Positions 32,182 through 40,969 of a stretch of 64,000 nucleotides of DNA are shown in pieces (the stretch's first letter is position 1; each line of letters opens with the position of its first letter). The stretch is from NCBI RefSeq assembly GCF_011039205.1, contig NZ_JAAKEL010000017.1:1-64000 (forward strand). The letters run 5' to 3'. The notes under the pieces were generated by a model. That model did no database searches. It was given only the letters and a program-made list of their open reading frames with translations, and had not been told where the DNA came from. A program made the position numbers and the translations under genes. The DNA comes from Dysgonomonas sp. ZJ279. GTDB taxonomy: Bacteria; Bacteroidota; Bacteroidia; Bacteroidales; Dysgonomonadaceae.

Positions 32182-33327
32182 CTTATCTGTAAAATTAGGA
32201 TATGCTATTAATATTTTTTCCGAAAAAGGATTGACGATCTCAATATTCATAAATCTGAAAATGTACTCAGGAACCGCCTCCTTTAGTATCGGTGGTATTT
32301 CGAAAAAGTCTTTCCCCGTATGATACATCGATATTAGTAATACAGGTTTATCTCTTTTTATTGTTTCTAAGCCACCTGTTATTGCTGAATATTCTGCTCC
32401 TTCAATATCCATTTTTATTAATCCCACTGTACGCGATTTGCATTCACTATCGATAGTCGTTACTTCTATAGTCTGTTTCATCCGTTGATTATTGATAGTC
32501 GTCTGGTTTGTAGAGCTGCCCGACAGATGGTCGATGTCTACAAATATTTCGAGAGAAGAGTTCTTGTCACCCAAACCCTTCTTTACAGGAACAATCAATT
32601 CCGATTTATTACCTGCTATTGTTTTTTCCAGCAATTCAATATTTTCTTTCACAGGCTCATAAGCATAGACTTGTTTGGGACTATATTTCTTGGCAAACAA
32701 CAATGCAGTATCCCCAATGAAGGCACCCACATCAAGAAAATCTTTTCCTGCAATATATCTGATTACACTTTCAGGCAAATATTTCAACCCATATTCGTGA
32801 ATGAATACCGGTTCTTCAAACGAATTATGAGGTAAAAAATAATTCTTATCATCTAACGAAAGAGTATATCCACCGGCTATTTTAGTTGAGGATTGGTACA
32901 AATAATTCCTTCTTTTAAACATTTCTGTTTGTTCACTTGTAGCAACTGTTTGCTCATATCCCGGAATAATAGATTTCAGTCGGTTATCAATAAATGAAAC
33001 AATTGTGCTTTCATCCTCTTGCGGATAGTAATGTTTTGTATCTAAACCGATACTGTTTTCGGTACAGTATTTTACAAAATCTGTGGCAAATGGGTATAAA
33101 GGCTGTAAAGGGAACTTACCTTTTTTTCTTTTATTCTGCTTATATTGTATGTAGACGGAGTATACAGGATTGAACGGGTGGAATATTATCTGCCGTATCC
33201 ATTTAGGAAAACATTGTTTTATTTTATATAGCTTATCGGCCGATGTTCTCGCTTGTTGATTCAATAGTTGTTTCTCATCGATAAGCTGAGTCATTCGTTG
33301 GATAATGTAGTCTCTGTTAATTAACAT
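32179..33327 (-). CDS. FkbM-family methyltransferase
   Basis: 382 residues. The C-terminal 200 form the FkbM domain: the SAM-binding motif is KDFLDVGAFIGDTALLFAKK (about 190-209), YAYEPVKENIELLEK follows, and IKMDIEGAEYSAI is the family-specific Asp/Glu motif. The N-terminal 180 residues are less conserved, with no signal peptide. Related enzymes O-methylate sugars or lipids, so a role in capsule or glycan modification is likely, but no glycan cluster surrounds it. Confidence 0.88.
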   Translation of the reverse strand: MLINRDYIIQRMTQLIDEKQLLNQQARTSADKLYKIKQCFPKWIRQIIFHPFNPVYSVYIQYKQNKRKKGKFPLQPLYPFATDFVKYCTENSIGLDTKHYYPQEDESTIVSFIDNRLKSIIPGYEQTVATSEQTEMFKRRNYLYQSSTKIAGGYTLSLDDKNYFLPHNSFEEPVFIHEYGLKYLPESVIRYIAGKDFLDVGAFIGDTALLFAKKYSPKQVYAYEPVKENIELLEKTIAGNKSELIVPVKKGLGDKNSSLEIFVDIDHLSGSSTNQTTINNQRMKQTIEVTTIDSECKSRTVGLIKMDIEGAEYSAITGGLETIKRDKPVLLISMYHTGKDFFEIPPILKEAVPEYIFRFMNIEIVNPFSEKILIAYPNFTDK

Positions 33328-33495
33328 TCTTGTGATTTTAGTGTAATGATTCTCATAGTTTTATGTATAAACATGGAGTAAATGTACAAAATTTAATTAT
33401 TCTAAAATTACTCTTTTTCCTATTTCTTCTAAGAACCGATAAAATCTATCATCAAAAAATAGGTATATTTGTCATATAAAATATAATTATAACCT

Positions 33496-35652
33496 ATGAA
33501 GAAGATATTCAGTTTATTCGCTATTGGTTTGTTAACAGCAAGCCTGTGTGCACAGAGATTGGAACTTAAAGATATAACAGCCGGAAAATATGCCCAGCGT
33601 AGTGTACAGCCTGTAACCTCGTCTGCTGACGGTGAATCCTATTTTCAGGTAGATAGTAAGAATACGATGATTATAAAATATTCTTACAAGACCGGATTAC
33701 CTACGGACACAGTGTTCGATGTCAATAAGGCTCGCGATTGCACGTTCAAATCCTTTCAGGGTTTTGTGATGAGTCCTGATGAAAAGCGCTTGCTTGTTTA
33801 CAACGATTACGAATCTCTTTATCGACATTCGTTCAAGGCTAATTATTATTACTATGATATTCGTCGGAATCTGGTACGGAAATTGACTCAAAATCCGTCG
33901 AAGCAATCCATACCTACATTTTCGCGCGATGGGCGAATGCTGGCTTATATGTCGGATAATAATATATGGCTGGCGAAATTTGACTTCGATACCGAATCGC
34001 AGGTAACAAAAGATGGTGCAATAGGAAAAATCATTAATGGAGGTACTGACTGGGTTTATGAAGAAGAATTCGGGACAACATGTCTGATGGATTTCTCTGC
34101 TGACAGCCGTTTGCTCGCTTTTGTTCGTTTCGACGAAACGGAAGTTCCCGAATTTTCATTCCAATTGTATGCAGATAGACTATACCCTGATTTATTCTCA
34201 TTCAAATATCCAAAAGCAGGTGAGGCAAACTCTAAAATATCGTGTAACGTATTCGATATAGATGCAAAGACTATTCGCAAAATGAATCTCCCTACTAATA
34301 ATGTAGAATACATTCCACGTATAGAATTTCTGCCCGCAGGAGACGAATTGGCCGTAATGACTCTCAATCGTGAACAAAACGATTTTAGCATGTATTATGC
34401 GAATGCTCGTTCGGCTGTTGCCCGTCAGATACTACACGAGAAGAACGATCGTTATATCGACTCTGAACTGCTAAATACGATACAGTTTTTTGGTAACCAG
34501 TTTACTTATATCAGCGAAAAGAGTGGTTATAGCCATATCTATTTATACGAAAGTACTGGTGTGTTGCAAAAAACACTGACCTCAGGCAATTACGATGTGA
34601 CAAAACTTCTGGCTGTCGATCCTGTAACTAAAGCGGTATTCTTCGAATCGGCAGAGGAAGGGGCTCTGTACCGTTCGATATATAAAGTTGATATGGTGAA
34701 AGGAATCAAAACAAAGCTGACAAATAAGCAAGGAACTAATAGTGCTACTTTCAGTCAAAATGGGAAATATTTTATCAACAGATATTCGAATACTACCACA
34801 CCTGCACAGATTACGATGAATGATGCAGCAGGAAAAGAATTACGGGTTCTCGAAGCAAATACCAATTTGCAGAATTCATTGGCAGCTCTTCGTATACCTA
34901 AAAAAGAATTTATAACAGTGAAGGCTACTGACGGTACAGACCTGAATGCTTATATCGTGAAGCCGGCCGATTTCAATGCTTCGCGCAAATATCCATTAGT
35001 AATGGTACAATATAGCGGACCTAACTCGCAGGAAGTACAAGACAAATTCGGTATCGACTGGACGGATTATCTTACAACACAAGGTTTCATCGTTGCAGCA
35101 GTAGATGGTCGTGGTACAGGTGCTCGTGGCGAAGATTTCCGCAAGTGTACTTATCTGAATCTGGGTATTAAAGAATCTGACGATCAGGTTGCCGCCGCAC
35201 AGTATTTCGGGTCGCTGTCGTATATCGATAAAGATAAAATTGCCATCTGGGGATGGAGTTATGGCGGATATAATGTACTGATGAGTATGAGCCGTGGCAA
35301 TGGAGTATTTAAGGCGGGTGTGGCTATCGCACCTGTTACAGACTGGAAATTTTATGATACGGTATATGCTGAACGTTTTATGCGTACACCGCAACAAAAT
35401 ATGGACGGATATAATGCAGGTTCTCCGATCAAATTGGCAAGTCAACTGCAAGGAAATCTATTACTTATACATGGTTCGGCAGACGATAATGTGCATTTTC
35501 AGAATTCGATGGACTATGTTAATGCCCTTGTTAAAGCGAACAAACAATTTGATATGTTTGTTTTTACAGACAAGGATCATTCTATAGGAGGAGCTGCCAA
35601 TCGAACTTATTTGTTTGAAAAGGTAACTAAGTTCCTCAAAACAAATATGTAA
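33496..35652 (+). CDS. dipeptidyl-peptidase IV-like prolyl peptidase (S9)
   Basis: 718 residues. A signal peptide (cut after SLCAQ) is followed by an eight-bladed-propeller N-terminal half (about 40-450) with DWVYEEEFG, the DPP-IV signature that holds the substrate amino end. The hydrolase domain has Ser588 in GWSYGGYN, Asp663 in GSADDNVHF and His695 in DKDHS. It releases Xaa-Pro dipeptides in the periplasm. It lies 13 bases before lipA; co-transcription is likely but functionally unrelated. Confidence 0.93.
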   Translation: MKKIFSLFAIGLLTASLCAQRLELKDITAGKYAQRSVQPVTSSADGESYFQVDSKNTMIIKYSYKTGLPTDTVFDVNKARDCTFKSFQGFVMSPDEKRLLVYNDYESLYRHSFKANYYYYDIRRNLVRKLTQNPSKQSIPTFSRDGRMLAYMSDNNIWLAKFDFDTESQVTKDGAIGKIINGGTDWVYEEEFGTTCLMDFSADSRLLAFVRFDETEVPEFSFQLYADRLYPDLFSFKYPKAGEANSKISCNVFDIDAKTIRKMNLPTNNVEYIPRIEFLPAGDELAVMTLNREQNDFSMYYANARSAVARQILHEKNDRYIDSELLNTIQFFGNQFTYISEKSGYSHIYLYESTGVLQKTLTSGNYDVTKLLAVDPVTKAVFFESAEEGALYRSIYKVDMVKGIKTKLTNKQGTNSATFSQNGKYFINRYSNTTTPAQITMNDAAGKELRVLEANTNLQNSLAALRIPKKEFITVKATDGTDLNAYIVKPADFNASRKYPLVMVQYSGPNSQEVQDKFGIDWTDYLTTQGFIVAAVDGRGTGARGEDFRKCTYLNLGIKESDDQVAAAQYFGSLSYIDKDKIAIWGWSYGGYNVLMSMSRGNGVFKAGVAIAPVTDWKFYDTVYAERFMRTPQQNMDGYNAGSPIKLASQLQGNLLLIHGSADDNVHFQNSMDYVNALVKANKQFDMFVFTDKDHSIGGAANRTYLFEKVTKFLKTNM

Positions 35653-35665
35653 CAAATAATTATCA

Positions 35666-36508
35666 ATGGAACACGTAAAAAAACCTGATTGGCTTAAAAT
35701 AAAGCTGGGTGGGAACGAACGATACACCCAAACAAAAAATATTGTAGAGTCTCATAAATTACATACGATTTGTACCAGCGGCAGATGCCCTAATATGGGC
35801 GAATGCTGGGAACGTGGTACAGCAACCTTTATGATTGCAGGCGATATCTGTACACGTTCGTGTAAATTTTGTAATACAAAAACGGGTAGACCATTAGCTT
35901 TGGACAAAAACGAGCCTGCCAATGTAGCCGAATCTATACGATTGATGGGTTTACGCCATGCAGTAGTAACTTCTGTAGACAGAGACGACCTTCGCGATTT
36001 GGGTGCAGATCATTGGGTGCAGACCATCCAAAAGATTAAAGAAGAAAATCCGAATACGACATTAGAGGTGCTTGTTCCTGATTTTAAAGGTAGGGTTGAG
36101 CTTGTTGATATGATTTGCGACGCTGCTCCGAATATTATATCACACAATATGGAGACCGTAAGACGCCTCACACCTCAGGTGAGAAGTGCAGCTAAGTATG
36201 ATGTAAGCCTTAAAGTATTGAAACGAATAGCAGAGAGAGGATGTAAAGCCAAATCGGGCGTTATGCTCGGACTGGGGGAGACCATCGATGAGGTACTTCA
36301 ACTGATGGACGATCTTCGTGCTGTCGATTGCTCGGTACTAACTATGGGGCAATATCTTCAGCCATCACGCCAGCATCTTCCGGTAGTAGAATATATACAC
36401 CCGAATACGTTTAAAGAGTTGAAAGAAGTAGCTTACAGCAAAGGTTTTAAACATGTAGAGAGTGGTCCGCTTGTACGTTCTTCTTATCATGCCGAGAATT
36501 CACTGTAA
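35666..36508 (+). CDS. lipA: lipoyl synthase
   Basis: 280 residues. Both iron-sulphur clusters are visible: the auxiliary cluster C36, C41, C47 (CTSGRCPNMGEC) and the radical-SAM CxxxCxxC C62, C66, C69 (CTRSCKFC). It inserts two sulphurs into protein-bound octanoyl groups to make lipoate for 2-oxoacid dehydrogenases and glycine cleavage. Its length is normal for bacteria, and it is complete. Confidence 0.97.
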   Translation: MEHVKKPDWLKIKLGGNERYTQTKNIVESHKLHTICTSGRCPNMGECWERGTATFMIAGDICTRSCKFCNTKTGRPLALDKNEPANVAESIRLMGLRHAVVTSVDRDDLRDLGADHWVQTIQKIKEENPNTTLEVLVPDFKGRVELVDMICDAAPNIISHNMETVRRLTPQVRSAAKYDVSLKVLKRIAERGCKAKSGVMLGLGETIDEVLQLMDDLRAVDCSVLTMGQYLQPSRQHLPVVEYIHPNTFKELKEVAYSKGFKHVESGPLVRSSYHAENSL

Positions 36509-36559
36509 GATTCACACACACTCTCTCTTGTCATTGAGGGCTTGCATTGTAATTTTACT

Positions 36560-36595
36560 TTGTCATCCCGAAACGTAGTGAGAGATCTATTCTTA
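36560..36595. repeat. intergenic repeat TGTCATCCCGAAACG
   Basis: Third copy of the TGTCATCCCGA repeat (see 17,966 and 19,405), here followed by TAGTGAGAGATCTA. Confidence 0.55.
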
Positions 36596-36599
36596 AAAT

Positions 36600-36636
36600 A
36601 AAAAAACGCATATCCTTAAAAGATATGCGTTTTTCT
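36600..36636. terminator. bidirectional terminator
   Basis: AAAAAACGCATATC and GATATGCGTTTTT pair around a short loop; it separates lipA from the convergent XRE gene. Confidence 0.88.
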
Positions 36637-36651
36637 TATATGCTTTGGCTA

Positions 36652-37095
36652 TTATTTTTTACCGTTTAGTTTTTCTTCTAATTTAGACAACCTGTCTTCT
36701 AAGGCTGTATTTCTTTCCTGTTCGGTTTTTAATAAACGTTCGTAAAGTTCAATCACTTTGTCTAATTCATTAAAAGTATTTGTGCTGGAATCATCTGATG
36801 CAACATTAATTTTAGCATTATCGTTAACACTCTCGAATGTATTATTTTCGATATAGACAGCAACAGGGTCTTCTTCGAGCATCTTAATCACATCTACGGA
36901 AATATCCAGAGCCTTTGCAAACTTTTGCAGAATCTCTTCATCCAGTTCTTCCATTTGCTCATACTTAGATATAACCTGTTGGCTTAATTCCAATTCGTGA
37001 GCTATGGCTTGTTGTTTAATGCCACGCGACTGACGCAGTCGTTTTACATTATGACCGTGATGTACTTTCTTTCCTGTTATGTCTTTCGTTTCCAT
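36652..37095 (-). CDS. XRE-type regulator with coiled-coil tail (paralogue of the gene at 14,519)
   Basis: 147 residues from the Met at 37095. A longer frame from 37197 would add 34 residues that lie over the conserved promoter, so it is rejected. HTH at about 13-70 (HNVKRLRQSRGIKQQAIAHE; QQVISKYEQMEELDE), a beta-type middle (VYIENNTFESVNDNAKINV), and a long coiled coil (LYERLLKTEQERNTALEDRL). It lies divergent from the S74-tail gene cluster and may control it; its paralogue shares promoter and operator. Confidence 0.85.
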   Translation of the reverse strand: METKDITGKKVHHGHNVKRLRQSRGIKQQAIAHELELSQQVISKYEQMEELDEEILQKFAKALDISVDVIKMLEEDPVAVYIENNTFESVNDNAKINVASDDSSTNTFNELDKVIELYERLLKTEQERNTALEDRLSKLEEKLNGKK

Positions 37096-37117
37096 TGGTG
37101 TAATTTTTTTATAATAA

Positions 37118-37152
37118 CAAATATACAAATGAAATATTGAGTTGATAGCAAA
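37118..37152 (-). promoter_or_regulatory. promoter of the XRE gene
   Basis: On the minus strand TTTG (37149-37152), 23 bases, TATATTTG (37118-37125). The spacer core, TATCAACTCAATATTTCAT, is the same as in the paralogue. Confidence 0.78.
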
Positions 37153-37170
37153 AGTAAACAAAAAAGTTAA

Positions 37171-37192
37171 AGGCGTAGTAATTACTACGCCT
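37171..37192. promoter_or_regulatory. perfect 22-base palindrome, operator-like
   Basis: AGGCGTAGTA joined to its reverse complement around ATTACTACGCCT; the core TAGTAATTACTA lies 81 bases before the start codon, against 83 for TAGTAACTACTA at the paralogous locus. Confidence 0.6.
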
Positions 37193-37289
37193 TGCATGGT
37201 ACTTTACAATACTTTATAGGTAGTCTTAAATAAAAAATCTTTTTTTCTTTGTTGAAATTTTAATTAAGCATCGCCAAAACATTCACTAC

Positions 37290-37375
37290 ACCAACCTTAC
37301 CTGTATGAAGTCTTTGCTAGCAAAAGACATGTGGAAAGAGATTAATCATTTGATTAGTCTCTTTCTGTTCTAATT
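37290..37375 (+). ncRNA. leader or small RNA with terminator ahead of the S74-tail cluster
   Basis: A hairpin (GTCTTTGCTAGCAAAAGAC, 37311-37330) is followed by a strong terminator-like stem (AAAGAGATTAATCA and TGATTAGTCTCTTT, 37334-37367) and T-rich sequence. A 22-codon frame (MKSLLAKDMWKEINHLISLF) overlaps both. It lies upstream of the cluster on the same strand and could act as an attenuator, or be an independent small RNA as at the paralogous locus near 15,150. Confidence 0.4.
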
Positions 37376-37473
37376 TATTATTGTTTGGATAATGTCTGAT
37401 GGTCTATTGCAATGTCAGTTAATTTAACTTAATTTTACATTTTGGTTTTAAAAATTAATTTAATTGAAATAGT

Positions 37474-38145
37474 ATGAGAAAGACATTTTTATTAATTGTG
37501 CTTATTTTTTCTTGCATAAACATATTAGCACAAGGAAATCAGTTTGTTGGTACGAACGATGAGTCATTACCTTTAGGATGGGGTACTAGACTTTATTTTG
37601 CAGGAAATGCACTTAACTCTGATGATATATGGATTGCAAAATATAATGTTGCCACTAATCAGACTGATTTACGAGTGAATATTGCCGATGATATTGCAAA
37701 TAGTGACAGATTTGTTGTTGGAGGGCGTTATTATGGTGATGGAAAATGGTATGAGAGATTTATTGTAACAGCATCAGGAACAGTCGGAATAGGTGTTGCA
37801 TATCCCAATTGTGCACTAGATGTTAAAGGAGAGATAAAAGCTGATAAACTAACTGTCGCCGGCGATATCAATGCTCGTCAAGTGAAAATAGAAATCAATG
37901 CAGGAGCCGATTTTGTTTTTGAATCCGATTATAATCTCAAACCCTTATCAGAAGTCGAACAATTTGTAAAAACAAATAAGCACTTACCCGAAATTCCATC
38001 CGAGAAGCAAATGATTGAAGAAGGCGTAAATGTAACAGATATGCAGATAAAGCTATTGCAGAAGATAGAAGAATTGACATTGTACACTATAGATCTCAAC
38101 AAACAAGTTCAAGAATTAAAGAAAGAATTATACCTTAAAAAATAA
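37474..38145 (+). CDS. secreted protein with S74-like chaperone tail, 1 of 4
   Basis: 223 residues. A signal peptide (cut after ILAQ) precedes a beta-rich body (DESLPLGWGTRLYFAGNAL; DIWIAKYNVATNQTDLRVNI; SDRFVVGGRYYGDGKW) and a GIGVAYPNCALDVKGEIKA linker as in trimeric fibres. The C-terminal 80 residues (FVFESDYNLKPLSEVEQFVK... NVTDMQIKLLQKIEEL) match the peptidase-S74/endosialidase-chaperone-like tails of Bacteroidetes surface proteins, ending in a coiled coil. First gene of a four-gene run spaced 3-6 bases apart. Its body resembles that of gene 4. Confidence 0.8.
   Translation: MRKTFLLIVLIFSCINILAQGNQFVGTNDESLPLGWGTRLYFAGNALNSDDIWIAKYNVATNQTDLRVNIADDIANSDRFVVGGRYYGDGKWYERFIVTASGTVGIGVAYPNCALDVKGEIKADKLTVAGDINARQVKIEINAGADFVFESDYNLKPLSEVEQFVKTNKHLPEIPSEKQMIEEGVNVTDMQIKLLQKIEELTLYTIDLNKQVQELKKELYLKK
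37928..38085 (+). repeat. tail module, copy 1 of 3 near-identical DNA blocks
   Basis: About 158 bases almost identical to blocks at about 38,697-38,857 and 39,631-39,788, whereas the bodies of the three genes differ completely. This suggests recombination or gene conversion among the tails. Confidence 0.75.
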
Positions 38146-38151
38146 AGAATT

Positions 38152-38913
38152 ATGAAGAAAATATTAATTATAGCTGTTGCAATTATATTTTTCACACTAG
38201 CAGGCAAGGCTCAGAATATTTATAATACAGATGGTATTCTTATTGGAAATCGAACTATAACTATGAATACAAATAGTCTGACATTTCTAAATGAAGGTAG
38301 TGCTCTATCTGTGGGAAATAGTTCTCAAATGTCGGGATTTTTATTGAAAGGTTCGACTGGAGGGAAATTTTTGGATAAAGGTGTCGGATTAGAATTTGCA
38401 TTACCAGCAGACACTGATGGTAGTAATTTTTGGAGCTTTGGGAGAATAATGACAGTTCCTGGAAATACTTATACACGTAATGCCACGGGAAAAATGGTAT
38501 TCGGTACCCGAAGGATGTTTAATAAATATAACTCTGGAAGCCAATGGTATTTTGGAGATGACCTTACCATTGATGGAGTTGGTAATATTGGTATCGGAAC
38601 ATTAACTCCACAATCAAAACTTGATGTACGAGGAAAAATTATCGCCGATGAAGTACAAATCAAAGTAAATACGGGTGCAGATTTTGTTTTCGAATCCGAA
38701 TACAATTTAAAACCCTTATCAGAAGTCGAACAATTCGTAAAGACAAATAAACATCTTCCCGAAATTCCATCCGAGAAGCAAATGATTGAAGAAGGCGTAA
38801 ATGTAACAGATATGCAAATAAAGCTATTGCAAAAGATAGAAGAATTGACTCTGTATATGATAGAACAGGATAAGAAAATAGAAGAGTTAAAAGAACAACT
38901 AAATAATAAATAA
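38152..38913 (+). CDS. secreted protein with S74-like chaperone tail, 2 of 4
   Basis: 253 residues. Signal peptide (cut after GKAQ). The body has no similarity to gene 1 (IYNTDGILIGNRTITMNTNS; GFLLKGSTGGKFLDKGVGLE) but shares the fibre-like GNIGIGTLTPQSKLDVRGKI linker. The tail from about residue 176 is nearly identical to gene 1 and ends in a charged coiled coil. It starts 6 bases after gene 1. Such proteins resemble phage tail-spike architecture, but they carry signal peptides, so they are envelope proteins. Confidence 0.8.
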   Translation: MKKILIIAVAIIFFTLAGKAQNIYNTDGILIGNRTITMNTNSLTFLNEGSALSVGNSSQMSGFLLKGSTGGKFLDKGVGLEFALPADTDGSNFWSFGRIMTVPGNTYTRNATGKMVFGTRRMFNKYNSGSQWYFGDDLTIDGVGNIGIGTLTPQSKLDVRGKIIADEVQIKVNTGADFVFESEYNLKPLSEVEQFVKTNKHLPEIPSEKQMIEEGVNVTDMQIKLLQKIEELTLYMIEQDKKIEELKEQLNNK

Positions 38914-38916
38914 AAT

Positions 38917-39861
38917 ATGAAAAGAATATTATTTTTAATTTCACTCTCTTTCTCCTTAAGTCTTTCTGCCCAATGGAGCAATACAGGAGATAATGCTACT
39001 ACCGGAAATCTGACTGTAGGTGATAGATATATTTTGTTAGGGACGGAGAATAAAACTAAACTGGGTCAGTTATATTTTCATTTATTGAAAGAAGAAGGTG
39101 CTTTAGGAGAGCTTGCTTTCCGGTATAATAGTGTAGAGAAGGCTATGATAAAAAGTGAATATACATCCCTTGGAGGAAATCTTCAATTTCTCACAGCTCA
39201 AAAAAATGCAACTTTTAGTGCGGTTAGGATGACAATCGCGCCGGATGGTAAAGTTGGTGTGGGAGCCTCTGCTCCACTAGCTATTTTTGATGTTAACGAT
39301 TATAGTCCTAATTCACTAAAATCGGTTTTAGCAAGATTACCCGAGGGGTATAATGTGGGCGACGGAACTTATTTAGGTGTAAAATCATATGCCAGCCAGC
39401 CTCTATATGCGAAGTCATTTGCAATTGAGCATGCTTTTTATGGTGATATAAACAGCAGTATCAATTTTTATCGAGGAGCAAGTAAAACTGGAGGGTTTAT
39501 TACTATATCTGTATCTGATGGTAAAGAATTGTTCAAGTTCTCACCCAAAGGACTTGATGTGGGAGGAGCTATTACTGCCAGATCAGTTGAAATAAGAGTA
39601 GATGCAGGAGCGGACTTTGTTTTTCAGCCCGATTATAATCTCAAACCCTTATCAGAAGTCGAACAATTCGTAAAGACAAATAAACATCTTCCCGAAATTC
39701 CATCCGAGAAGCAAATGATTGAAGAAGGCGTAAATGTAACAGATATGCAAATAAAGCTATTGCAGAAGATAGAAGAATTGACATTGTATATGATAGAGCA
39801 AAATAAACAAATAAAAGAATTGAAAGAAGAGAATTTAGAAATAAGAAAATTACTTAAATAA
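38917..39861 (+). CDS. secreted protein with S74-like chaperone tail, 3 of 4
   Basis: 314 residues. A short signal peptide (cut after LSAQ) precedes a longer body (LGQLYFHLLKEEGALGELAF; GKVGVGASAPLAIFDVNDYS; KSFAIEHAFYGDINSSINFY), unlike its neighbours. The tail (FQPDYNLKPLSEVEQFVKTN onward) is near identical to genes 1 and 2. It lies 3 bases after gene 2. Function as an adhesin or glycan-binding fibre is inferred from the architecture. Confidence 0.8.
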   Translation: MKRILFLISLSFSLSLSAQWSNTGDNATTGNLTVGDRYILLGTENKTKLGQLYFHLLKEEGALGELAFRYNSVEKAMIKSEYTSLGGNLQFLTAQKNATFSAVRMTIAPDGKVGVGASAPLAIFDVNDYSPNSLKSVLARLPEGYNVGDGTYLGVKSYASQPLYAKSFAIEHAFYGDINSSINFYRGASKTGGFITISVSDGKELFKFSPKGLDVGGAITARSVEIRVDAGADFVFQPDYNLKPLSEVEQFVKTNKHLPEIPSEKQMIEEGVNVTDMQIKLLQKIEELTLYMIEQNKQIKELKEENLEIRKLLK

Positions 39862-39867
39862 TATATT

Positions 39868-40902
39868 ATGAAAAAGACATCTTTCCTGATATTGATATTC
39901 ATCAGCCTTTTTGCAATAGATGGCAAGTCACAAACTGCACCTGAAACACCTGTTATTCAAACCAGTCAAATAACAGATTGGAATACACTTCGTAGATCGG
40001 GATTTTACGATTGTGACGTCACCAAAACGCCAAATGCACCAAATAAGAACTTTAATTGGTTTTGGGGATTAAATATCGGGCATTCAGTTAATATAGATAA
40101 AAGTGTTTCTACGATACCATACTATTATAATGCTCAGATACTAATGGGAATAAATTCGCATGCAGCGGGATTACCATCCATGTATATACGAAGTACTAAT
40201 AAAGAAGGATTAGGTTTATGGGCAAAAGTACTACATGATCAGGGTACACAAATAATAAATGGAGGATTGGTCGTTCAGGACGATTTTATAATACAAACAG
40301 GAGTAAATAATTCCACACCACTAGGTGAATACGGCAAAAAACTCTATTTCGGTAGTGGATCTAATGATAATAATGATGCTATATGGATTTCCAGATATAA
40401 TTTAGCGGCTGATGAATCAGAATTAAGGATAAATGTTGGAGATGACAAAAGTGATAGATTTGTAGTAGGTAATAGTTACCATACAGATGGTAAGTGGAGG
40501 GGCTTCTTAACTGTGCAGACCTCAGGAGTAGTGACAGTTGGATCGCAGGATTTAGGAGGGAATCTAGAAGTTAATGGTGTTATTCGTGCTAAAGAAGTAA
40601 AAATAGAAGCAACTAACTGGCCTGATTATGTTTTTAATAAAGAATATAATTTGCCGACTTTGAAAGAGGTGGAAGAACACATCAAAGAATATAATCATTT
40701 ACCTAATATTCCATCCGAAACTGAGGTAAAAGAGAAAGGTGTAGACCTAGGTGATATGCAAGCGAAATTACTGCAAAAGATAGAAGAATTGACATTGTAT
40801 ATGATAGAGCAAGATAAGGAAAATAAAGAACAGAGAAAATTAATAGAAGTGCAATCGGAGCAAATTAAACATCTGCAAGAGTTAGTAGGTAGCACAAAAT
40901 AA
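39868..40902 (+). CDS. secreted protein with S74-like chaperone tail, 4 of 4
   Basis: 344 residues. Signal peptide (cut after GKSQ), an N-terminal segment with tail-fibre-like features (TSQITDWNTLRRSGFYDCDV), a middle related to gene 1 (KLYFGSGSNDNNDAIWISRY, SDRFVVGNSYHTDGKWRGF) and a diverged tail (YNLPTLKEVEEHIKEYNHLP, GVDLGDMQAKLLQKIEELTLY). It ends in a long coiled coil. The tail here was not homogenised with the other three. A terminator follows, closing the operon. Confidence 0.8.
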   Translation: MKKTSFLILIFISLFAIDGKSQTAPETPVIQTSQITDWNTLRRSGFYDCDVTKTPNAPNKNFNWFWGLNIGHSVNIDKSVSTIPYYYNAQILMGINSHAAGLPSMYIRSTNKEGLGLWAKVLHDQGTQIINGGLVVQDDFIIQTGVNNSTPLGEYGKKLYFGSGSNDNNDAIWISRYNLAADESELRINVGDDKSDRFVVGNSYHTDGKWRGFLTVQTSGVVTVGSQDLGGNLEVNGVIRAKEVKIEATNWPDYVFNKEYNLPTLKEVEEHIKEYNHLPNIPSETEVKEKGVDLGDMQAKLLQKIEELTLYMIEQDKENKEQRKLIEVQSEQIKHLQELVGSTK

Positions 40903-40915
40903 ATTACTTGTAAAT

Positions 40916-40952
40916 AAAAACGCGTATATCTTTTGAGATATACGCGTTTTGC
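40916..40952. terminator. bidirectional terminator after the S74-tail operon
   Basis: AAAAACGCGTATATC and GATATACGCGTTTT pair around a 6-base loop. Confidence 0.88.
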
Positions 40953-40969
40953 TTTTTATAATCTAGTTC

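Noticed and set aside
38469-39926. Several long antisense frames across the S74-tail genes
   Set aside because: They recur because the tail module is repeated; the forward genes have signal peptides, linkers and tails.
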